A DNA stretch of 64,000 nt, from assembly GCA_021324255.1 (NCBI GenBank), contig JAJPJL010000037.1:1-64000 (forward strand). Direction: 5' to 3'. How positions within the stretch are numbered: the stretch's first letter is position 1; each line of letters starts with the position of its first letter. This document shows positions 49,597-58,966 of the stretch, in pieces. A model generated the notes under the pieces. The model was not told the DNA's origin. It saw nothing but the letters and a program-made list of their open reading frames with translations, and did not search any database. The DNA comes from Bacillota bacterium (lineage in GTDB: Bacteria; Sysuimicrobiota; Sysuimicrobiia; Sysuimicrobiales; Segetimicrobiaceae). A program made the translations under genes and the position numbers.

Positions 49597-51383
49597 GCGT
49601 CACCGCCCCGCTGCCGCGTGGCGAGCGCCCACTCGCCGAGGAGCGCCGCGATCCCCACGAGCAACAACCACGGCCAGAGCGGCACGTGCACCAGCACGGT
49701 GCCGGCCGAGGTCCCCGCCGTCGACACCGGGGCCGGGGCCCGTCCTGGACGGATCATCCCCGCGTTCGGCGATCCGATCTCCGCGGCAAAGGCGCGCGTC
49801 CCCGCCGCCGTCGAGAAGCGGTAGAGGCCGGCGCGAGCAAACGGCGGCAGCACGAAGGCGCCGTCCGTGGCGCGCACGTCGACATGGCGCCCCAGCGGAT
49901 CGGTCAGGCTGCCGGCCCGCTCCGCGCCGGCCGGGACCTGCACCTCGTCCCCGACCGCCACGTGATCCACCGCCACGCTCAACCATGCCAGCATGTTGCG
50001 GACGAGAATCGGAAAGGCGGCGTGCTTGGGCAGGTCCGAATCCTCGAGGGCGAAGCCGAGGACGAGCGCCCGGACGCCCCGACCGGTGTACTCCCAGACG
50101 AGCGGCGTGGCGCCCGCCACGAGGACGCGTCCGCTGTCGACCGCCAGCTCGAGCGCGCGGTCGATCCGCACATCGCTCAGGTCGACGAACCGCAGGACCG
50201 GATCCTGGCGGTCCCACGTCGCGATCCCCGGGTGCGCGGCGACACCGGACGCCGTCGCCGGCAGACCCGGCGGCACGGCGCCGATCACGAGGTAGGTGCC
50301 GGGCGGCAGCGGCCCGGGATCGACGCGGTCGAGGATGACGACGTCGAAGGCGGCCCACGCCGCCGGGTCCACGGTCGCGGTCTCCACGGCGCGCGCCACC
50401 GGCAGCACCCGCAGCACCCGTTCGAGCGCGGGATTGCCGTGGCTCACGAGCAGCACGGAGCCGAGCGCCGCGGGCGCCAGGAGCGCCGTCGCGTCGTCGT
50501 CCTCTGGCAGCACGTCGTGCGTGACGATGTGGGCGTGAAGCACGCCGGCGCCTTGGACCGGGAACACCGCGCTCGCCGTGCCACCGGCGGGCACGGCGAG
50601 CGTCGCGCGGTACACGGGCGCGTCGCCGAGGCGCACGTCGAGTGGAATCCTGCGCGCGCCGCGGCCCCAGTTGGCGACGCGCACGAGCGCCTCCGGGCGG
50701 ACGGCGTCCGTCAGCACGCGGAACGCAACGATGCCGGCGTTGTCCTCCGCCGTGCCGACGACCTGGTAGGTGACGCCGGCCGCGGCCGGCGGCGCGCCCC
50801 GCGCCGCGTCGGTCCACACAAAGACCCGGCCGTCCGCCGCCGAGTCCGCCAGCTCGCTCGCCAGCGTGACGGCGGCATCGAGGTCCCCGGCGGCGTCCCA
50901 CGGCTCGGCACGCCGCAGCGCCGCGGCCACGGCACGATGATCCGCCGACAAGGGCGCCAGCACGACGGGATGCGGCGCCGCGAGGATCACCGCCGCACGC
51001 TGGCCCGGCTCCAGGCGCCGCGCCACCGCCAGCGCTTCCGAGCGCGCCCGCTCGAACCGCGTCGGCGACACATCGCGCGCTTGCATCGACAGCGACGCGT
51101 CGAGGACCAGCACCACGTCCCGGCCGGCCACGGCGCGGCCCAGAACGGCCGGGCGCGCGAGCCCCACGACCATCGCCGACAGGGCGAGCAATTGGAGCGC
51201 GAGCAGCACGCTGCGCTCGATTCGCCGCGACGGCCGAAACGCCGCGAGCGCGGGCACGGACCGCTGCCACAACAGGATGCTGCTGACCGGCTGGTCGCGG
51301 CGCCGCATGCGCAACAGGTACAGCAGCACGAGCAGCGGGAGCGCGGCGAGGCCCCACAGGGCCGCGGGAGCGCCGAGGGTCAC
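49593..51383 (-). CDS. BatA-like membrane protein with VWA domain
   Basis: A 596-residue protein with the Aerotolerance-regulator N-terminus (GAPAALWGLAALPLLVLLYLLRMRRRDQPVSSILLWQRS, then VLLALQLLALSAMVVGLARPAV). One VWA domain follows, carrying VVLVLDASLSMQARD as its MIDAS site. A long beta-rich extracellular region and a C-terminal membrane helix (WPWLLLVGIAALLGEWAL) complete it. It lies between the DUF58 gene (four-base overlap) and the double-VWA gene (four-base overlap), the standard MoxR-DUF58-VWA arrangement. Confidence 0.88.
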   Translation of the reverse strand: MTLGAPAALWGLAALPLLVLLYLLRMRRRDQPVSSILLWQRSVPALAAFRPSRRIERSVLLALQLLALSAMVVGLARPAVLGRAVAGRDVVLVLDASLSMQARDVSPTRFERARSEALAVARRLEPGQRAAVILAAPHPVVLAPLSADHRAVAAALRRAEPWDAAGDLDAAVTLASELADSAADGRVFVWTDAARGAPPAAAGVTYQVVGTAEDNAGIVAFRVLTDAVRPEALVRVANWGRGARRIPLDVRLGDAPVYRATLAVPAGGTASAVFPVQGAGVLHAHIVTHDVLPEDDDATALLAPAALGSVLLVSHGNPALERVLRVLPVARAVETATVDPAAWAAFDVVILDRVDPGPLPPGTYLVIGAVPPGLPATASGVAAHPGIATWDRQDPVLRFVDLSDVRIDRALELAVDSGRVLVAGATPLVWEYTGRGVRALVLGFALEDSDLPKHAAFPILVRNMLAWLSVAVDHVAVGDEVQVPAGAERAGSLTDPLGRHVDVRATDGAFVLPPFARAGLYRFSTAAGTRAFAAEIGSPNAGMIRPGRAPAPVSTAGTSAGTVLVHVPLWPWLLLVGIAALLGEWALATRQRGGDA

Positions 51384-52282
51384 CGCACCAACCCGCCCTG
51401 GCGGAGGTACCGGAGCACGAGCACGTCCGCGGGGACCGACGACGCGGTCCGCACGTAGTCGATCGCGTGACGAAAGCAGAACGCCTCGAGATCGCGGAAG
51501 TACGCGTCGCGGGCCGTCGCGTACGCCCGCAGGGCCTCGGCGTCGACGGTGAGCTCCAGCGCCCGGCCCGTCTCGACGTCGATGAGCCGCAGGTCGCCCG
51601 CGAGCTGCGGCGCGAGCTCCTCGTCCGCCAAGATGTGCACGAGAAACGTCTGGAATCGATGATGGCGCGCGTGCAGCAGCGCGGCCGCGTACCCGCGGGG
51701 ATCCAGGAGATCCGAGACCACGACGAGCAGGCCGCGCCGTCCGGTCGCGCCGAGGCGGCGGGTCAGGGCCTGCTCGAGGTCCGTGCGGCCCGCCGGCTCC
51801 AGCCCATCCAGAAACCGCAACAGGTCAAAGGCCCGCGCGCGGCCGCGGAGCCGCGCAAGACTGGGCCCCTGCTCGGACGCAAACGCCGTCACCCCGACGC
51901 GATCGAAGTTGCACAGGCCGATGTACCCGATCGCGGCGGCGACGCGCTTGCCCAGCGCAAGCTTGCTCGGCATCCCGGCCGCCATCGACGCGCTGGTGTC
52001 GAGGAACAGGTGCACGTCGAGGTCTTCTTCCTCGCTGAACAGCTTGACGAAGACACGGTCGAGCCGGGAGACGATGTTCCAGTCGATGTACCGGTAATCG
52101 TCCCCCGCCTGATAGGCCCGGTAGTCGTCGAACTCGATCCCGCGGCCCCGCACCAGGCTGCGCCGCTCGCCGCGCTGCTGGCCGCGGACGAGGCGGCGGC
52201 TCACCAGGCTCAGCGACTCGAGGCGCTGCAGGAACTCCGGATCGAAGAGCTGCGCACCGTGATCGGCGGCCGTCCGGTCCAC
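51380..52282 (-). CDS. DUF58 domain protein
   Basis: A 300-residue soluble protein. The DUF58 core is GERRSLVRGRGIEFDDYRAYQAGDDYRYIDWNIVSRLDRVFVKLFSEEEDLDVHLFLDTSASM, which includes a VWA-like metal site (DTSASM). The start was set at GTG 52282, opening VDRTAADHGAQLFDPEFLQRLESLSL; the track ORF extends 133 codons into moxR in the wrong frame. It is the usual partner of MoxR ATPases, probably presenting a client for remodelling. It begins eight bases after the moxR stop. Confidence 0.92.
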   Translation of the reverse strand: MDRTAADHGAQLFDPEFLQRLESLSLVSRRLVRGQQRGERRSLVRGRGIEFDDYRAYQAGDDYRYIDWNIVSRLDRVFVKLFSEEEDLDVHLFLDTSASMAAGMPSKLALGKRVAAAIGYIGLCNFDRVGVTAFASEQGPSLARLRGRARAFDLLRFLDGLEPAGRTDLEQALTRRLGATGRRGLLVVVSDLLDPRGYAAALLHARHHRFQTFLVHILADEELAPQLAGDLRLIDVETGRALELTVDAEALRAYATARDAYFRDLEAFCFRHAIDYVRTASSVPADVLVLRYLRQGGLVR

Positions 52283-52290
52283 GCGGGCAC

Positions 52291-53300
<1,010 letters not shown>

Positions 53301-53304
<4 letters not shown>

Positions 53305-54884
53305 GGAGCGCCTCCCTGGGTCTGGAAGTACTGGCGCACCAGCGAGACGTACGCGGGCGGCAGGGGCGCCTCCGACACGGATTGGTCGAGCTCGTGCGCG
53401 ACCGATGCCGGCAGCCGCCGGGCGGCGACGTGGGACGTCCCCGTCTGGCCGGGCGCGACGATCAGCCGCATCGTCGAGGGGCCCTGCCCCGGCGTTCCCC
53501 CGAGATGCTCGGGCACGTGCGTCCCCTGCAGACGGGGCGCGGCGGCCCCGAGCTGCGGCCCTGTGCCCTGGCCCGGGAGGCTCCCCTGGTTCGGGCCGGG
53601 CGGGGGCGGCGCCGTTCCGCTCTCGTCGATGGACGGCGGATTGGGGCCGGATGCCTGGGGCGAGGAAGTACTCTCAGACGGCGTCTCGGAGGCGCGAGCG
53701 TCGGAGCCGGCGCCCAAGGGACCGGATTTGGCGATGCGCGTCGCGGCTTGCTGCATGCTCTGCCGCGCGTCGCCGAGCGCCTGGGCGTCACCCGCCATGC
53801 GCTCGAGCCCCTCGAGGTCTTGCAGCGCTTCGTTCATGGATCCCGCGGCGGCGGAGAGATGTCCCTGCGACGCCTCGCGCCGCGCCTGCGCGACACGCTG
53901 CCGGGTCGAGACCGGCGCATTCATCTCCTCGAGCGAATTCGCCAGCGCCCGCATCTCGCGCGACAGCATCCGCGGCTCAACCGGCTGGCCGCCGCGCTCC
54001 AGCTGCCCCGTCAACCCCCGCACCTCGCGCACGGCGGCGTTGAGGCGCTGCAGGCGGTCACCGCCGGACGCCGACGGCGACGCGGCCGGGGCTCGCCGGC
54101 CGCCGCCCGGCGCCTGCACCTCCGGCAACGAGGCCTCGAGCTGGCGGTGCAGCAGATCCTGCGTGGCGCCAAGCTGACGGTTGAAATCCTGCACCAACCC
54201 CAGCGCCCGCTCCCGGTCCATCCGGGGCCCTTGCAGCCGCTCGCCGAGCGCCCGCATCTGCGGCCCAAAGCGCCTCGCCTCGGGCAACGCCTGCGATGTG
54301 CCGAGCGCTTCGAGGCGGCGCCCGGCCTCGGTGATGGAGCGTCCCTCGCGATGGACCACCGCGAGCGCCCGCGCGGCCGGGGTGGCCGGCAGCGACCAGC
54401 CGCTCAGAAACAGGGACCACAGAAGGAGCGCGAGCCCGCCGGCGAGCACGAGCCCGGCCTCTCGCGGGGCGCGCAGCGGCGCCACGCGCCTGGGGTCGAG
54501 GTCTTGCGCCGCGGCCACGGCGTCGGCGACCTGCAGGCGGGCGAGCCCCGGGGGCCGCGCCGACTGCGCCAGCAGCTCGACGGCGGTGCTGAGCCGGTCC
54601 TGAAGCCCGGCGCGCCGATCCGTGATCCTCGCGGTGTCGAGCGCCGTCGGCCACGACAGCCGTAGAATCACCGGGTACGCCCCGAGCAGCAGCGCCGCGA
54701 GCACGAGCGACACCCGCCCTAACGGCAGCGGCACGGGGAGCACCATCGTGGCCAGCGCCCACGCCACCAGCGCACCCGCCGTCCAGGCGGCCCCGCGTGC
54801 GAGCCGCTGCCATGTGGCGACCGTCGCCAGGCGGCGGGCGATGCCGCGAAGGAGCGCCGTGAGCTCGAGCGCCTCGTGCATCAT
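53301..54884 (-). CDS. Membrane protein with long coiled-coil/low-complexity tail
   Basis: A 527-residue protein. Two membrane helices near the N-terminus (AAWTAGALVAWALATMVLPV, VSLVLAALLLGAYPVIL) and a third at about residue 110-130 (EAGLVLAGGLALLLWSLFLSG) anchor a long helical region rich in Gln/Arg/Glu (RALGLVQDFNRQLGATQDLLHRQLEAS, MRALANSLEEMNAPVSTRQRVAQARREA), followed by a Pro/Gly/Ser linker and a terminal helix (VAHELDQSVSEAPLPPAYVSLVRQYFQTQG). The layout resembles DUF4175-like proteins that accompany MoxR-DUF58-VWA clusters. The start ATG overlaps the ABC-2 permease stop. No enzymatic motif is visible. Confidence 0.7.
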
Positions 54885-55588
54885 GGGGTGCCGAACCTCC
54901 GCAGCGCGGCGTAGGCCAGACCGCCGGCGCCGAGCCCCAACGCCGTGTAGCATGCGGCGCCCAGGACGGGCATCGCTCCCGCGGCGGCCTGGGCGGCCGC
55001 CACGACCGGGTTCGCCCAACGGAACGCGTCCGGCAGCGCCAGGGTGGCGACGAAGATCGCGAGCAGCGCGGTCCAGTGCGCCAGCGTGCGCGTAAACTCC
55101 GCTTCGAACACGATGCCGCACAGCAACCCGATCTGGGCCACCGCCCACGCCTGCAAGGTCACAAGCGCGCACACCCCCCCGAGCGCGCCGAGCGGCAGGC
55201 GGCGAATCTCCATCGCCAGTATCAGCAGCGGCAGCGCGAGCAACTCCCAGTAGACGATCGTCGCGAGGGTCGCCAGGCTCTTGCCGGCAACGATCGTCCG
55301 GCGGGAAAACGGTCCGAATGCGAGGTCGACCGCGGGCCGCTCGCCCTCGACGGCGATCTCCTGCGCCGCGCAGGCAGACGCGAAGTACGTCACGAGCACG
55401 ACTTGCACGCCGAGCAGCGCGAGCGCCAGACCCACGGAGCCGCGCGACGGATCATGTTGATTGAGCTCGGGGGGCAATCCGAGCAGGAGGAGCAGCGCGA
55501 GAATCCCGAGGTACGCGAGCTCCATGATGCGAATCTTGCGGCTGCTCCCACGGGCCCGGAGATCTCCTCGCAGCACGGCGTTGGCCAC
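54881..55588 (-). CDS. ABC-2 type transporter permease
   Basis: A 235-residue membrane protein opening ANAVLRGDLRARGSSRKIRIMELAYLGILALLLLLGLPP, the ABC-2 permease N-terminus (NPVLxKELRxR...). Six hydrophobic segments follow with an intracellular loop DLAFGPFSRRTIVAGKSLATLATIVYWELLALPLLILAMEI typical of these exporters. The start is GTG 55588; the track start lies in the upstream gene. No ABC ATPase gene is adjacent, which is unusual because permease and ATPase are normally neighbours. Confidence 0.8.
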   Translation of the reverse strand: MANAVLRGDLRARGSSRKIRIMELAYLGILALLLLLGLPPELNQHDPSRGSVGLALALLGVQVVLVTYFASACAAQEIAVEGERPAVDLAFGPFSRRTIVAGKSLATLATIVYWELLALPLLILAMEIRRLPLGALGGVCALVTLQAWAVAQIGLLCGIVFEAEFTRTLAHWTALLAIFVATLALPDAFRWANPVVAAAQAAAGAMPVLGAACYTALGLGAGGLAYAALRRFGTP

Positions 55589-55598
55589 GGCGCCCGGA

Positions 55599-57347
55599 CT
55601 ACCGCCGCCCGACCGGTAGCAACAAGATCGTGGGACGGCGGTCGAGCCCGCCCCCGTCCGCCAGCTGAAAGACGGGCGCACCCGGCTGGATCTCTCCAAC
55701 GAAAAGCGGCGTCGTGGGACTGATTATAGCATCGTCGTTTGGGCCCACAAAGACCCACGACCGGTCGTGCGCCGTCGTCTCACCCCCGCCGGACTCCCAA
55801 CCTTTCGGATCCAGCACGATCGTGGAGTCGGGACCCGCATCCCCGATCCAGTACCAGCGATGTCCCCAGTGGAGCTCCGCGCGACGCGCCCGCGCGCCGA
55901 GCGAGACGCGCAGCGCGCGACCGTCGGGCGACAGATCGGCGCGGGCCGACGACGCCACCGCGGCCGTCGCGGCGAAGGCGCGAGCCTCGCCGTTCTCCAG
56001 TACGCCGTCGAGCAGCGTGGCCTCGTCAGTTACTACTATCCGGAGCGCGCCCGAGGCCGTCACCGGCATGACCACGCTGCCGGCCGGCACGCGGACGGTG
56101 TAACGACCGCCGTACGGCACGGCAACCGTGCCCACCGTCATCGCCCGGGCGGCGGCCGTGTCCGGCGCCTGCTCCAGGAACGTGGCTTCGACCACGGAGG
56201 TCGAGCGCGCGCGCACGTCGCCGGCGAGCCGCCAAAAGACTGCGGCCGCAAGCAGGACCGCCGCGGCGGCGGCGAGCACGCGGGACCGCGTCAGCCCGTG
56301 CCGCCCGATGAGGTACAGCGCCGCGAGGTACGCCAGCACCGCTCCGCCGACCTCGGCGTGTACCAGCGGATCGATCGCAGGGGCGGCCGGCAGCTGTTCC
56401 GCCGCGGCGTCGACCTGCACCGGCGACACGCCCGCCGGCCCGAGCGCCGCCTGCCAGAGCGCCGTGCGACCCGGCCAACCCGCAAACGGCGGCGCGCCGG
56501 GATCGAAGCCCCACATCTGGACCCACCCCGCTCCGGCGTGCGCGCCGGCGATCACGGGGATTCCCCCCGCGCGGCGGGCGCTCGCCCCGGGATGCGGGCG
56601 CAGCGCATCGACAGGGTAGGGACCGGACGGTAATGACGCGCCGGCCGGCGGAGACGGCTCGGACGCAACGACCGCCGGTGTCCCGATCGATGCCGGCAAA
56701 ATGTCGTCGAGCGCGTCGAGCGAGGGTGCGCCCGGCGGGGCGATGACGACGAGTCGCCCGCCGAGGCGGACCCACATCACGAGCGCATCCCGCTGGGCCT
56801 GGTCCAGGCGCGCGGGATCCAGGTCGCGCGCCACCAGGAGATCAATCGCCGCATACTCCTGCCAGCGGCGCGGCAGCGCTTCCGGGCCGACGTAGGCGGT
56901 GACCACCCGTTCCGGAAGGCCTCCGAGCGGCGCCAAACCGGAGGCGCTGTCCGAGATCTCCACCGCGACGCGGCCCCCAACCTTCTGGGGATCGATGGGC
57001 ACCGCCTGCCGCAGCCGCTCGCGGCCGCCGATCGACACCCGCACCTCGAGCGGGCGGCGAATGTCACCGAGCTGGATCGGAGTCTCGAATGTCCGGCGCA
57101 CGCCCGCAACGGCCACAAACGGCACCACGGTCGTGGTCACCGCCTCCCCCTCCGTGCGGCCCAGGACGGGAGCGTCGACCTCGATCCTCCCCGGGCCGGC
57201 ATAGGGCAACGGCGGCAGCACCACCGTCAGTGGAACCGGGACGCCGACGCGGACGGCCCCGCCGAAACCGAGTCGGGCCGACAAATCGTCGCCGTAGGCC
57301 GCCGTGGGGTGCATCCCGCAGATCGCGGCCACGACCGCCCAAAGCAA
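55599..57347 (-). CDS. Large exported membrane protein of the VWA/MoxR cluster
   Basis: A protein of about 582 residues with a signal-like helix (LLWAVVAAICGMHPTAAYGDD), a beta-rich extracellular part (GGAVRVGVPVPLTVVLPPLPYAGPGRIEVDAPVLG), a central alpha/beta module (IDLLVARDLDPARLDQAQRDALVMWVRLGGRLVVIAPP), and membrane segments about residues 355-405 (EVGGAVLAYLAALYLIGRHGLTRSRVLAAAAAVLLAAAVFWRLAG), then another beta domain. Such proteins recur in envelope clusters with ABC-2 permeases and VWA proteins; I do not know a functional name. The start is uncertain: TTG 57347 keeps the signal helix, ATG 57314 would remove it. Confidence 0.7.
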   Translation of the reverse strand: MLWAVVAAICGMHPTAAYGDDLSARLGFGGAVRVGVPVPLTVVLPPLPYAGPGRIEVDAPVLGRTEGEAVTTTVVPFVAVAGVRRTFETPIQLGDIRRPLEVRVSIGGRERLRQAVPIDPQKVGGRVAVEISDSASGLAPLGGLPERVVTAYVGPEALPRRWQEYAAIDLLVARDLDPARLDQAQRDALVMWVRLGGRLVVIAPPGAPSLDALDDILPASIGTPAVVASEPSPPAGASLPSGPYPVDALRPHPGASARRAGGIPVIAGAHAGAGWVQMWGFDPGAPPFAGWPGRTALWQAALGPAGVSPVQVDAAAEQLPAAPAIDPLVHAEVGGAVLAYLAALYLIGRHGLTRSRVLAAAAAVLLAAAVFWRLAGDVRARSTSVVEATFLEQAPDTAAARAMTVGTVAVPYGGRYTVRVPAGSVVMPVTASGALRIVVTDEATLLDGVLENGEARAFAATAAVASSARADLSPDGRALRVSLGARARRAELHWGHRWYWIGDAGPDSTIVLDPKGWESGGGETTAHDRSWVFVGPNDDAIISPTTPLFVGEIQPGAPVFQLADGGGLDRRPTILLLPVGRR

Positions 57348-57349
57348 AG

Positions 57350-57385
57350 CGAGGGCATGGCCGGCCGGCCATGCCCTCGCGCGAG
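57350..57385 (-). terminator. 14-bp perfect hairpin after fmdB
   Basis: GCGAGGGCATGGCC, loop GGCC, GGCCATGCCCTCGC form a perfect 14-bp stem (about 57350-57381) directly after the fmdB stop, followed on the minus strand by TTTGCTTT. This is an intrinsic-terminator-like structure. It lies immediately before the large exported protein gene, so it should reduce read-through or act as a processing site between fmdB and the rest of the cluster. Confidence 0.65.
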
Positions 57386-57393
57386 CGCTCTCG

Positions 57394-57699
57394 TCAGGAC
57401 GACTTGGCCGCCGCACCGGCTGCCGGCGTAGAGGACTCTTTCGCCTTCGACGCCGCCGCATCTTTTGGCGTGGACTCCTTGGCCGGCGCGGCGGACTTCC
57501 CGTCGCCGTCGGACGGCGGCGGCGTCTTCCGGTAGTCGTTGATGTGGAACCCCGGCCCCTTAAAGATGATCCCCACCGGAGAAAACACCCGGCGCACGGG
57601 CGCGCCGCAGCGCTCGCAGCGCTCCACGTTCTCGGCCACCCCGTGCCTCACCTCGAACTGGTGGCCGCATTTGGTGCACCGGTATTCATAGAGCGGCAT
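57394..57699 (-). CDS. FmdB-type zinc ribbon protein
   Basis: A 101-residue protein with the FmdB zinc ribbon PLYEYRCTKCGHQFEVRHGVAENVERCERCGAPVRRVFSPVGIIFKGPGFHINDYRK (four cysteines in two CxxC pairs) and an Ala/Lys/Ser-rich tail. FmdB-type proteins are small putative regulators of unknown mechanism. ATG 57699 has GGAGGT six bases upstream. A near-consensus promoter lies 150 bases upstream, and a strong hairpin follows the stop. Confidence 0.9.
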   Translation of the reverse strand: MPLYEYRCTKCGHQFEVRHGVAENVERCERCGAPVRRVFSPVGIIFKGPGFHINDYRKTPPPSDGDGKSAAPAKESTPKDAAASKAKESSTPAAGAAAKSS

Positions 57700-57845
57700 G
57701 TTCCCACCTCCACGCACGACACACCGGCGGCCGCGCCCGCGGCGGCGGCGCTGGACACGACAGGCCGGCGATGCATTCTATTGTGGCGATTCGACGTATT
57801 TCGCGCAGGCTTCCCTGCGGGTAAGCAGCCACGCAACTACATAAT

Positions 57846-57874
57846 ATTGTCGGCGCGCGGTGCGGCCGTGTCAA
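57846..57874 (-). promoter_or_regulatory. Housekeeping promoter of fmdB
   Basis: On the minus strand TTGACA, a 17-base spacer and GACAAT form a near-consensus promoter. A TATTAT lies five bases further on as an alternative -10. The start of transcription would be about 135 bases before the fmdB ATG; the intervening leader shows no recognisable riboswitch. Confidence 0.7.
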
Positions 57875-57910
57875 GCCGGCGCGGATGGGCGGCTGGCACG
57901 GCTGTGCGCC

Positions 57911-58966
57911 TCACCGGCGCTCCAGGGTGGCGACCCACACAGGACCGCGGCCGCCGTCCGTATCCGTGCCGAAGGCGATGCGAAGGCCATCGGGAGACCA
58001 CCGCGTGACGATCGATCGCGCGTACGGAGGAAGCTCGGGATGATAGGTTGCGACCCGGAGCCGTGCGTCCGTCGCGACGTCCGCGATCTCGACCGCCACG
58101 TCATCCGGACCGAGCAGGGTCCCGTAGGCGATAAGCGTGCCGGCGGGCGCCCAGGAAATCCCGGTGTAGTCGCCCGGCGGCGTGAGGGCCCGGCGGCCAG
58201 ACCCGTCGGGCCTGGCCACTACTACCTGCTCGCGGGTCCCGGGCTCGGCCGGGACCCGCGCGACGTAGGCGATCCACCGGCCGAGCGGGTCGAAGACGGG
58301 ATCGCGCATCGCCTCGCGGTGCGCCACCCGGCCGACGGTTAGGCGCGCGGCCGCCTCCACGCGGACGAGGCGGCTTGGGCCGCCCCCGGCCGGCCCAAGC
58401 GCGACGAGCATCGCCCGGCCGTCCGGCAGCCATCCGATCGCTTGGGCCGTGACGCCGGCAGGGAGCACCGCCCCCTGTGCCGCGCCGTGCTCCGCGTCCC
58501 ACGTTGCCAGCCGATCCGCGCCGTCGCCGGACGTCACGTACGCGAGGCGGCGACCGCGAGGATCCCAGGCGGGCAACCGCGCCGTCTGCGCCGCGGGGAG
58601 CCGCTCCTCCGGCCGCGCGTCCGGATACACGAGATACAAGCCTCCGCCGGCCGCCGCCGCGAGGCGGCGCCCGTCCGGCGACCAGGCGATCTCTGTCACC
58701 CCGGACAACGACGCGAGGCGGTGGAGGCCCGGCCGTCCGAGCGCCAGCCGCCACACGCCGTCGTCCGCGCCGAATGCGAGGAAGCGCGCCGACGGGTCCC
58801 AGGCCGGCGGGCTCGTGGCCGCGACATCGGAGGCCTGGACCACCCCCGTCACCCGAAGGAACGGCGGCCCGAGGCCCAGGGGCGTCCGCGTAATCGTGCA
58901 GCCCAGCAGCGCGAGCGCGGCCGCGAGCATGATGCCGGCGAGCCGCGCCCGATCGAGCTCCGTCAA
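57911..58966 (-). CDS. TolB-like beta-propeller lipoprotein
   Basis: A protein of about 351 residues with a lipoprotein signal (LAGIMLAAALALLGC) and a series of WD40-like/TolB repeats: PAWDPSARFLAFGADDGVWRLAL, ITEIAWSPDGRRLAAAAGGGLYLV, PAWDPRGRRLAYVTSGDGADRLATW, IGWLPDGRAMLVALGPAG, PVFDPLGRWIAYVARVP, ISWAPAGTLIAYGTLLG and TRWSPDGLRIAFGTDTD. Seven blades can be counted. It is anchored outside the membrane and is likely a protein-interaction scaffold. The start is ambiguous: TTG 58966 overlaps the metK stop (TTGA), ATG 58930 is the alternative. Confidence 0.8.
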   Translation of the reverse strand: MTELDRARLAGIMLAAALALLGCTITRTPLGLGPPFLRVTGVVQASDVAATSPPAWDPSARFLAFGADDGVWRLALGRPGLHRLASLSGVTEIAWSPDGRRLAAAAGGGLYLVYPDARPEERLPAAQTARLPAWDPRGRRLAYVTSGDGADRLATWDAEHGAAQGAVLPAGVTAQAIGWLPDGRAMLVALGPAGGGPSRLVRVEAAARLTVGRVAHREAMRDPVFDPLGRWIAYVARVPAEPGTREQVVVARPDGSGRRALTPPGDYTGISWAPAGTLIAYGTLLGPDDVAVEIADVATDARLRVATYHPELPPYARSIVTRWSPDGLRIAFGTDTDGGRGPVWVATLERR

